Source of the DNA: Kitagawia praeruptora
Taxonomy: Eukaryota > Streptophyta > Magnoliopsida > Apiales > Apiaceae
DNA: 64,000 nt
Direction of reading: 5' to 3'
Assembly: GCA_037693485.1 (NCBI GenBank)
Contig: CM075346.1
Span: 123,864,001 to 123,928,000 of the forward strand
In this document: positions 29,434-38,618 of the stretch, in pieces
How the letters are laid out: each line of letters opens with the position of its first letter
Position numbering within the stretch: the stretch's first letter is position 1
The notes under the pieces: generated by a model
The model's database searches: none
Seen by the model: only the letters and a program-made list of their open reading frames with translations
What the model was told of the DNA's origin: nothing
Made by a program: the position numbers and the translations under genes

Positions 29434-30982
29434 CTTTCGACGACTAATAAATACAAGTAAGTTTTTGATTAGTACTGAACGTAATAGCCTTTACGAGCAT
29501 AATATGATCTGTGGCTCATAGTATACGGAAAAGGCACATCGTCCTGAAGCAACAGTACATTTTTTATCCGACTCACTATATCTCTCTAATAATTGTTAAT
29601 TTTCAGTTTCAGTACTACTCTCTGGCAAAAGGCCACCCATTGCTAACTATAAAGCAACTGAAATACTCCAGTGAGGATAATATGGGGAGAAATTGTTCAA
29701 CAAAAGCACGAGGACATACTGAAACAGATTGCTGGTGATCCCGATATAAAAAAAGTTGAAGGGCTTCTATTTACAGCTGCTAGTTTGGGAAATCATAAAT
29801 TCATAATTGAGCTTCTAAGCTTGTGTCCAGACATTATTTGGGAAATAAATGAGAATAAACACACAATATTTCATGCAGCAGTTATTCATCGTCAAGAGAA
29901 TGTGTACAATCTACTCTATGAGATTGGCTCAAAGAAGTTGGGGGTAGTCGACAAGGATGGAAATAACATTCTACATTTAGCTGCCATATTGCCAAAGCAA
30001 AATCGACTTAATATTGTGTCAGGAGCAGCTTTTCAAATGCAAAGAGAGCTGCTATGGTTTGAGGTATGTATCCCTTCGAGTTCAAATTTTATTTATAGAT
30101 GTAAATGAGTCCTTTTACTTGGCAAATTAAAGCCTAAAGAGAAAATTTCAAATGAAATTCTGAATAAATATCTATATTCACAAGTTCAATTAACACAAAT
30201 GTTAGTTCAAAATCAAAATAATAAATTTTTCCCCACTTACACATATTCTGATATATGCATCTGGAATGTTTAGATGTGATGTAGCATCTTCGATGCATAC
30301 CATTATTGATGTAACCGGTTACGGTAGAATAATATAATTTCAAAAAAATGGTAGCAGGAAGTAAGTGCGATGGTGAATTCGGTTAATAGAACAAGGAAAA
30401 ACAAAGCAGGGAAAAGCCCCCAGGAATTATTCACTGATGAGCACACCAAGTTAATGGAGAAAGGAGAAAATTGGATAAAGCAAACAGCAGCTCACAGCAT
30501 GGTCGTTGCGGCCCTTATAGCCACAATAATGAATAATGTTTGCAGTAGCTTTTACTTTGCCTGGTGGTAACAACGGAAACAATGGGCTACCAATTTACCT
30601 GGGTAGAAAAGCTTTTATTGTGTTCGTAATAACAGATGCGATATCTTTATGCACCTCTTCAGCTTCCATACTTGTCTTCTTGGCTATTCTCACTGCACGT
30701 TATACAGAAAAAGATTTCTTGGTCATGTCTTTACCCCTGAAATTGATGATTGGAGTCTCATCACTTTTCATATCAAGTGCTACAATGATGATTGCTTTCA
30801 GTGCGAGCTTCTTCCTACTTTACGCGAAAAGTATGAAATGGGTACCTATACTAGTCACTGCATTAGCAAGTTTGCCTGTTATTCTATTTGCTTGGCTGCA
30901 ATTTCGCCTACTTTTGGACATGATCCAGTCAACATTCAGTTCCCGGTATCTTTTTAAGAATCGGAAACGTATGCTCTACTAG

Positions 30983-31473
30983 CAAATTCCATATTGCATA
31001 GTTGAAGCCTGTAATGATTTTTTTGTCTATCCATTCAGTATGTACTTTTGATGCATGTTCTCCTACTATATAGATTTACATCTATCTGAATCATGTAATC
31101 ACGGCCAATATGATCCATGAGACCACTGTATTTATAAATTTATCTGTAGCCTCTCCATTTATGTATTCAGTATCTATGATCACAAATATTTTGCGTACAT
31201 ATAAAAACAATTTCTTTATAATTTCATTTCTGGGAATAAATCTGTGTATATTAACCAATTTCTAACGAGTATAATTTCTATCGTGTTTGGATCAGCATTA
31301 CGAAATTTGGATTAATGTGATTAGACATGTGTGGTACGAGGTTCCATTTAAGTGTTTTGGAAAAATTTCTAAAGGGGCGCGCTGCTCCTTCAACCCTGCA
31401 AGGGGAACCCTGTTGCTAGCTATGTAAGCTATCAGTGCTCCTGGAACCCGGAAAGGGAAATCCTTCTAATGCG
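30983..31473. other. Downstream flank of the ankyrin/PGG pseudogene
   Basis: AT-rich at first, probably 3' untranslated and intergenic sequence. From about 31370 it is less AT-rich (GGGGCGCGC, CCTGGAACCCGG). No gene is supported until the small ankyrin remnant at 31474. Confidence 0.4.
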
Positions 31474-33019
31474 CAATATTTCACCTTGCAGTTATGCATC
31501 GCCACACTACAAGAAAACAGTCAATAGACATCATACTTTAGACATCGGTCGTAAATGCCACTGATGTTAAAAGATGTAATAACATCATCCCGCATTAAAC
31601 TGATGTCTTTGTGTTTTGTAGACATCACTGTTTTTAAAACCGATGTCTAAAGTCAGGCTTTAAAAAATGAAATTGCGCGCCTTTGCATTTGTTTTCCCCC
31701 TTAGCCAAAATTTCACCCCCTAAATCAAAATTCCCCCCTTAACCAAATATTCTCCCCCCTATTTGCCCCCCTTTCAAACAAAACTAAATAAACTAAAAAT
31801 CTAAAACAAAAAAACAGAAAAACTCTCTCGCTCTCACTCTCATCTCTCTCGACTCTCATCTCTCTCGCATCTCTCACCACCACTCACCTCCACCACCACT
31901 CAAATCCGCTCCATCTCTCTCACACCCGAACCCCGAAGAGTTCTCTCTGTCTCTCATAGTCGAACCTCCGAAACTCACTCTTTCTCATATTCAAATCGAA
32001 ATCGATTTGTTCGAAGGTCAAAGCTTGAAGGTTTAGAGTTCGAATTAGTTTGATTTATCAGTGGGTAAGCATAAGTTTGATATGTTCAAACTTACAGGTT
32101 TGATTAATTTGATTTTATTACAAATTGGGGGTTTAAAATTGAAACCCTAAGTTTTAATTTGGGGTTAATTTAATTTATATGTAATTTATGTATATATGTA
32201 TGTGTATAATTATTTTATATGTAATTTCTGTATATACTAGTAGTGATATCTGTGTGCTGTGCCTGACTATAGCAACAAGTGTTGCAACTGACTTTTGTTC
32301 TAATAATTATAGTCGAGTCCAACAAGTGTTCTTAATTTTTTGTTTATGCTGTTCTGTGGATTAATTTTTTCTAATTTATATATATGTATGCTGTTTTCTT
32401 CTATTAGCTTGTGGTTATTTTGTTATCATTAGTTTCGGCAGTGAGTTTAATTGATAAAGAGATTGGAATTGTGTTTTTTACTTGTTTGTTATTAGTATGG
32501 CTCAGGAGTTCTTATTAACTGTACCCTTGTGAATCAATATGTATCCTAGAAATACACAATCTGTTACAACACATGTGCTGTTTTGGATGGTAAAGTATGT
32601 ATTTGGATATGTTTGGTGTTTTAGGTATAAAAAATAGTAACTGTAAGCATAGACGGGAAGTGAGAGTTCTATGTTGGTGATATTAGAACTGGTTCATTTT
32701 GTTGCGCACTCTCCAGAAGTATAGTCTTGTTTGGTGGGAAGTTTGATATCCTTGGATTATATAAGTAAAGGCTGCCTTCATATCTACTTATTGGTTTTGA
32801 TACTTGAATTATTATTGTTATTTGGGTATTTAAATATCAGCAAAGTAGAAAATTATTTTTATTGTTGCAACAGTAAAATTGTTGATTAGTACCAATTGCT
32901 AGTAGATTGTCTACAATTCACATGGTTTCTATCGTATATTAGATATACTGATTGCTTCTATGTTTTCGATTGGATCTTGGTGTGGGAGCTATATTGAACG
33001 TTGTAATTTTCTTATGCAG

Positions 33020-33280
33020 GGATTGGGACCTTACTCCACCACCATAAAAAATGCTGAGAAAGAAATCAAAGAAATGGAAAAAAAGATCAATGACTTGTGT
33101 GGTATATATCTAATATATGCATGCTTTACACCTGAGGCTAATCATTCATTAATTGTTTTAATGTAAAATTGTTATAATTGTTGAACAGGTATCAAGGAGT
33201 CTGACACTGGTTTGGCTACACCTAGCCAGTGGGATCTTGTTTCTGATAAACAGACGATGCAGGAAGAGCAACCTCTGCAG
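33020..33280 (+). pseudogene. Captured 26S proteasome ATPase RPT1 exons
   Basis: Exon 33020-33101 encodes LGPYSTTIKNAEKEIKEMEK and then KINDLCG; exon 33189-33280 encodes IKESDTGLATPSQWDLVSDK and then QTMQEEQPLQ. These are the N-terminal segments of plant RPT1 (26S proteasome regulatory subunit 7). The intron between them (33102-33188) is kept, with acceptor TTGAACAG and donor GTATAT, so capture was from genomic DNA. The ATPase domain is absent. The piece could be transcribed within a chimeric CACTA transcript but cannot make a proteasome subunit. Confidence 0.93.
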
Positions 33281-33683
33281 GTCTGGTTTCTTACAATCCA
33301 GCTTCTTTTAAGTTTTAAAATACAGGATTTCAAGTTTGCACAGAATATCCGAAGATAAAATCTAAGAGTGATGTTGGGAATATGTGCGAAATTTGTGTCT
33401 TGGATATGATTTAAACTAGGTGTATTCATATAGATGGTGTTTGCTGCCATATGCAGATTTTGTAGCACATTCTTAAGGTAGTTGACGTCTAATGAATTGG
33501 AAGCTGTTGTCTTCTAGATAATATGGTGCCCTAAGTATCTTATTCTGATTTAGTTTTTAGTGGTACAGAATATTACCTATGCAGTATTGCAGTGTAGTTG
33601 TGTCCTCACTATATATATCTGATCAAGTCATTATTCAGCTGCTTTAGTTGTATGATTGATACGTTGTTTTATTTCTGATGCAG

Positions 33684-33873
33684 GAAAACATGCCCATAGC
33701 AGATCCTTGTTGGAAGTTCCTATCTTTTGGTTTATTCAAAATGAACCTTTGTTAGTTGACAAACATTATCAGGCGAAAGCACTTTCGGATATGGTAATTG
33801 TTGTCCAGTCGGAATCATCAGCTTGGGAAAGTCATCTGCAGTGCAATGGGCGATCCCTGCTATGGGACTTGAG
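33684..33873 (+). pseudogene. Captured exon of an unidentified conserved plant gene
   Basis: After GATGCAG the open frame gives LEVPIFWFIQNEPLLVDKHY, QAKALSDMVIVVQSE and WESHLQCNGRSLLWDL, ending at a GAG|GTTGAA donor. The peptide looks strongly conserved and may derive from the plant transmembrane protein family with a DUF7906-type domain, but I am not sure of that. It lies between the RPT1 and acyl-CoA oxidase pieces, in the same orientation. Confidence 0.55.
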
Positions 33874-34377
33874 GTTGAATATTTAATGTTAATTTCTACT
33901 TTTATTTTGATGTGGGCATTTGCGTTGCTGTCACTGCATGGAAAGTTAAAAATTGTAGTCTATATTTGCTAGAGCTTGTAGCTGTGGTATGGTCAGCTTC
34001 TTTATTAACCCTAGAACGACATTGCATCTCGGAACTGTTGTAGTCCATTTTAAGTATGTATTGGGCAGAGAATGTACTACTTGTATGTCTCATAACTCGT
34101 AAATATATCCATTCCGATTCTCAGCTTTATGTACGTAACAACAAAAACTACTTACCTAATTGAAAGTATATTATAATGCTTTATTCTTTTTGAATTAGAT
34201 GACCATCTTGTTTCAGTCATCAAATTTGGCATGAAGGAAATATACAGAATTCTAGGCATCACATTTTGCTTACATAATAAACTGTAGTTTAAATTAATAT
34301 ATCCTTAACTTCTGAATGAATCTCAATATAGAGTTCCATTTTATAGTTAATTTGTCTAATATTGTTTTCTCATTTTT

Positions 34378-34785
34378 GTCCCGGATGCTATTGAAGAATG
34401 TCGAAAATTGTGTGGGGGGCATGGCTACCTATGTAGCAGTGGCCTTCCTGAGCTGTTTGCAGTGTATATACCTGCCTGCACATATGAAGGAGACAACGTG
34501 GTGCTGCTTTTACAGGTACTCTACATAAATTAATAAATTTATTTAGTTGTAGATGAAATCGAAGGAAAGGCTCTAGTAGCTTTCAGTTTGAGTGTAAATA
34601 CTATATGATAACCCTGATGTTAAATATTTTTGGTTATACTGAAGAAGCTCCTTTTGTAGGTTGCAAGGCATCTTGTGAAGATTGTGTCTCAATTGGGATC
34701 TGGGAAACATCCTGTGGGGACAACTGCCTATATGGGAAGAGCTAAGCATTTGATGCAATGTCGTTCTAGGGTTACAGAAGTTCCA
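34378..34785 (+). pseudogene. Captured peroxisomal acyl-CoA oxidase exons
   Basis: The first piece encodes IEECRKLCGGHGYLCSSGLP and ELFAVYIPACTYEGDN, ending at ACAG|GTACTC (34515). The second (34660-34785) encodes ARHLVKIVSQLGSGKHPVG and TTAYMGRAKHLMQCRS. These are consecutive segments of the C-terminal half of plant acyl-CoA oxidase, the first enzyme of peroxisomal beta-oxidation. The first piece starts in frame 1 after a GTCCCGG and the ORF shifts, so it is not a functional enzyme. The intron between the two exons is kept. Confidence 0.88.
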
Positions 34786-35625
34786 ATCACTCATAATCCA
34801 GAGAAAGCTGTAGAACACCTTTGAGTTTGTGGATGTAACGCCTGAATCTGGTCACTGAAGGGAGATCATCAGCAATTCCTCTGCTGCATCAGATTGTCAA
34901 TGGAGAAGATGGCTTATCCGAAGAGGTGATTCTTATTATGTTATACATGTTTTAGAATGTAACTGCCAGTGTTTAATAATTGAGTGTCCATATTCGTATG
35001 TCAATAAAATTTTAATGTATCAGTTGTCTTGATTATCATGATTGCGAGTAAGTTAAAAGATAATGATATATTTAACAGAATATATATTAGTGTCAAAAGA
35101 AGTGAATCACCAGCTGAATATACCAAATTTCACCAAGTGCTTGCAATGTAGAAGCAAGATCAGATGGAAATGAGTGCAGTAGATTCCCAAGATGTAGTGA
35201 TCGAGTTTCAAGACTTTAATGTAGTAATTATATATGATTGAATTAACTTTGAGATGTAGTGCTTACATATTTTTTTTCCTTTCGTGGTACATTTTGACTT
35301 TTTTCTCAGGTCTGTTTCCTGAATTGTCTTGCAATGTTAGACTACTAATAAATTTTTTTAGTTTTATGAAGGGGTAACTTGCTTCTATAGGTAAGATGTC
35401 AACAAAAATCATTTCCATGTGAAGGAAATATGCATAGATTTTAAAATCTGACTTATTTACAATTCACCTTCTTAAGCTAGGGATAAAGTTTGTTGCTATG
35501 ATAAAGTTGCAGAAACGGAATTGGATTGTGACATAATCTTTCTTTTTGGCTGTTGAATATATTAAGTAGTTCTTATGTGATGCAGAAGTGCATTGTTTAA
35601 TTATATTCTTCTGCCAAATATGCAG

Positions 35626-35934
35626 AACTCTAGTCAGATTGCTCCACTAGAAGAAATTATCACACTTAAAGAAAAATATTTATTCCGTGTGGTGTTAGAT
35701 GAGAGCAACTCAATTGGTGTGCTTGGTAGTTCTGGTAGAGGCTTAACAGAACACTGCAGGGTTCCGATATGTTTAATGATGCTCTTGGTTGCATTACTTG
35801 ATCAAATATCTATTGTGGTTTTATAAAGGTACAATGTTGTAGATTGAGAAGATAGATATCGTGACTGCTGCCATGGGAAATGCTTTGGCTATAGAAGGCG
35901 GATTCTGCACAGGGAGTGCTAGAGATGAGCAGAG
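35626..35934 (+). pseudogene. Captured serine palmitoyltransferase LCB1 exons
   Basis: Exon 35626-35759 encodes SQIAPLEEIITLKEKYLFRV and LDESNSIGVLGSSGRGLTEH; exon 35843-35934 encodes EKIDIVTAAMGNALAIEGGF then CTGSARDEQR. Both match the plant LCB1 subunit of serine palmitoyltransferase (sphingolipid synthesis, ER). Acceptor ATATGCAG, donor CAGG|GT-type borders and the intervening intron are present. Only the middle of the protein is represented. Confidence 0.92.
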
Positions 35935-36895
35935 GTGAGTGGTTGTAGAGATGAGCAGTGGTGGTGACCGCAAGAACCAACACCATATCGCAGACATAGT
36001 TATTTGACTAGGACTAGTTAAGCAGGTTATGTACTTTGTTTTGTGGATGAGTACTTTTATGAGTTTAGTTCATTTTGTGGATATGTAGTCATATTTACTT
36101 GCCTTGGATTTGGTACTTCAGATATGCAGCTTATGTAATTTGGATGTTGATGACATTGATTTTAATTTTGTCAATGACAATTGAGAAATTCTTATCTATT
36201 TTTGGATGAGTTTATTTTGGATGATTATATTTATTCAATGCAGCAGGTTATGTATAAACAAGAAAAAGACAACATTTTAATTAATTAAAAGGATGACTAT
36301 AACAATAAAAGAAAACAGTTAATATGAAGAAAGGTGATGTAAAATATCAAATACAACATCAGTTTAATAATTTAACATAGATGTCTAAGAGAACAATATA
36401 AATCAGTTTTTTTGTGAAAAAACCGATGTTTATAAGTACATTTTACATCAGTCTAGGATGATGTCTAAGGTCACTATACACATCGGTTTTTTTTTTATAA
36501 AGAAACTGATGTTAATAAGAACATTAGACATCAGTCTGGGATGATGTCTAAGATAATTATAGACATCTTTTCCAAAGAAAGGAAGTGATGTGTATGTGAA
36601 AAATAACTTAGTTTATTATATGTTTTCTAGAATATAAGGCATGTAAGTTGTTTATAAAATTAATTATATCTAACCTATTTTGTAGAACAACTGATGTGTA
36701 TTGAAGGCAATACCGATGTCTATGTTAGCACAGACATCAGTTTCTGACCGATGTCTAGAATAGACATCTCCGACCTAGACATCACATGCAAAATAACATA
36801 GACATCGGCCAGAAACTGATGTCTATTGACCCTTTTCTTGTAGTGCCAAGACAATGTGTAAAATTTACGATATGAGTTTGGCTTAAAGAAATGGA

Positions 36896-37458
36896 GGATG
36901 ATTTAACAGTGATCAGTGACCAAGATGACCATAACATTCTACTACACCATAAAGTTAATGCAAAGTCCACTTTATGTCTAGAGCTATCTCATCTACTATC
37001 AACCAGATAGTACAATGTAGATTGATGAAAGACATTAAATGCTAGCGTTTTACCTATTGATTAAATTATGAATCCATGACATCGCAATGATGTCGTCATT
37101 AATCTAACAGTCGGATACGCACCGGTGGTTAGATCTAGATCTAAAATTAATTACTCCCTTAGTCGAAACTCGTTTAAAAATGAGTTGGGCACGGAGGTTA
37201 AGAAAATGTGCAAAATAATGGAGAAAACTAAGAAAAGTCAGTAAAGTAGCGAAAACAATTAATATTTTTATGTAATAAAGTGAGTTTAGTTGAGGAAAGT
37301 AATGGGTATAGCTATTTTTTATATTATAAAACTTTACTATTTTGGAATGTAAAAAATTGAGAGGAACTCCAAAAAAGAAAGTGTAAAAAAATGAGAAGAA
37401 CAAAGGGAAGGGAGGAGGGAGTAAATAGTTTCGTTGACTATTTGAAGTCGAATAAAGA
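36896..37458. other. Intergenic stretch, no supported gene
   Basis: AT-rich, no recognisable coding or transposon boundary; ends at the TSD of the MULE at 37459. Confidence 0.4.
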
Positions 37459-37467
37459 TAAAACTAT

Positions 37468-38609
37468 GAGTAAAAAGCACTTCGTGTACTTGAACTTATA
37501 CGAAATCTGCATTTGGGATACTATAGTTCAAAAACCCCTATTTGTAATACTGCACTTTCAAACTTTTTGCAAAGTGTGTACTTCCGTCAATTTCCCTCTA
37601 ATGGCGTTACTTTGACGAGGGTAGTTTGGTCATTTCAGCTCTAAACGTCGTTACTTCCAAACTTTTACACACAATTAACACCCAGCAGTAATACATCATT
37701 AACACAAATCAGTTAAGTCATATTATCAAGGAATTCAAAGAATCCCCTTTCGATTTTCACTATTCACGTAGCACTACACACCACGCAGCACAAACAGACC
37801 CAACAACATCATAGCGCCATAATAACAAGTCGAAACTGAACTCAATTTTACACACACCCACTCGATTTTACACACACATCGCCATATACACACCCCCGTA
37901 TACATATCAACACACACACAACAGTTTACTACACACGCATACACGCACACTAGAACACTCACACACACCACGATTACTGAAAGCCCACATCAGCTAGAAC
38001 GGAAACAACGAAGAAGCTCAGATTTCATCACAGACTCGACCACGGATACATACACAGCCGCGAATCACTTATTCACACACACACTGCGTATATATATTTA
38101 TATATATATATATATATATAAGAAAAAAATGAGTGGAAAAAGAGGGAGAAAGATAGTTGAGAGAGTGATTTGAGAGAGATTGAAAAAATTGAGGGGAAAA
38201 AGAGATGAGGGAGAAAGATTTGCGTATATATATTTATATATATATATGCTGGGTGTTAATGATGAATTCCTTAATATCATCATCAGCTCTAAACGTCGTT
38301 ATTTCCAAATTTTTTACAAAGCGTGTAAGCCATGGATGGTTGTTTGGAGGTGAATTGAGGTAGAAAATTAGGTTTTGTAGTGAATGAAGGTGTGTTTGGG
38401 GTTGAAGATAGTGTTAAATAGCGGGTAAAAAATCGTTCATGAAATGACCAAACTACCCTCGTCAAAGTAACGCCGTTAGAGGGAAATTGACGGAAGTACA
38501 CATTTTGCAAAAAGTTTGAAAGTGCAGCATTACAAGTAAGGGTTTTTGAACTATAGTATCCCAAGTGCAAATTTCGTATAACTTCAAGTACACAAAGTGC
38601 TTTTTAGTC
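37468..38609. mobile_element. Mutator-like (MULE) non-autonomous element with long terminal inverted repeats
   Basis: Terminal inverted repeats of about 170 bases start GAGTAAAAAGCACTTCGTG at the left and mirror to AAGTGCTTTTTAGTC at the right. The 9-base target duplication TAAAACTAT lies at 37459-37467 and 38610-38618, the Mutator hallmark. The interior has an ACACAC-rich block (37860-37960), TA microsatellites (about 38090-38120 and 38226-38246) and a second, smaller inverted pair; no transposase is visible. Whether the interior is captured host DNA is unclear. Confidence 0.92.
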
Positions 38610-38618
38610 TAAAACTAT

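Larger units (their letters stand above)
16585..30982 (+). pseudogene. Ankyrin-repeat/PGG-domain membrane protein (ACD6/ITN1-like), multiply disrupted
   Basis: Exons recognised by comparison with the copy at 41469-52013: exon 2 at 16585-16676 plus 27394-27781, exon 3 at 28698-28814 plus 29439-29456, exon 4 at 29613-30063, exon 5 at 30358-30982, all with GT-AG borders. Ankyrin-type peptides include NNAALRGDWNAAEKII, LQNGEGATALCLAVAS and FIIELLSLCPDI; exon 5 gives the PGG domain. Breaks: a tandem Copia insertion in exon 2 (TACTA duplication), an in-frame TAG at 27721-27723, a TRIM insertion in exon 3 (CTTTC duplication), a frameshift near 29668 and a 7-base gain near 30527 just before the PGG motif. 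Family members are plasma-membrane proteins, several linked to immunity or stress. This copy is dead. Confidence 0.93.
31505..36845. mobile_element. Complete non-autonomous Pack-CACTA element with fragments of at least four host genes
   Basis: Ends CACTACAAGAAAA (31505) and TTTTCTTGTAGTG (to 36845), with target duplication CCA at 31502-31504 and 36846-36848; 5341 bp. The subterminal regions (31530-31660, 36340-36830) carry many AGACATCGGT / ACTGATGTCT repeats in both orientations, a different repeat from the AGACAACGG family of the other two CACTA elements. There is no transposase. A pyrimidine-rich leader at 31820-31985 precedes plus-strand exons of RPT1, an unidentified gene, acyl-CoA oxidase and LCB1, each with splice-like borders and intervening non-coding DNA. 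Confidence 0.95.
31474..36895 (+). pseudogene. Very short ankyrin/PGG exon-4 remnant split by a CACTA element
   Basis: ATATTTCACCTTGCAGTTATGC before the CACTA (31480-31504) and GACAATGTGTAAAATTTACG after it (36849-36895) together match the exon-4 segment at 50616-50690 of the better copy (FHIAVMHRQENVYNLLHEVG). A stop codon TAA stands where a tyrosine codon is in the other copy. Only about 75 bases are recognisable, so this is a relic of a fourth family member or of a duplicated exon. Confidence 0.65.

Noticed and set aside
37774..37971. Minus-strand cysteine/valine-rich frame
   Set aside because: Translation of an ACAC-rich simple-sequence region inside the MULE.
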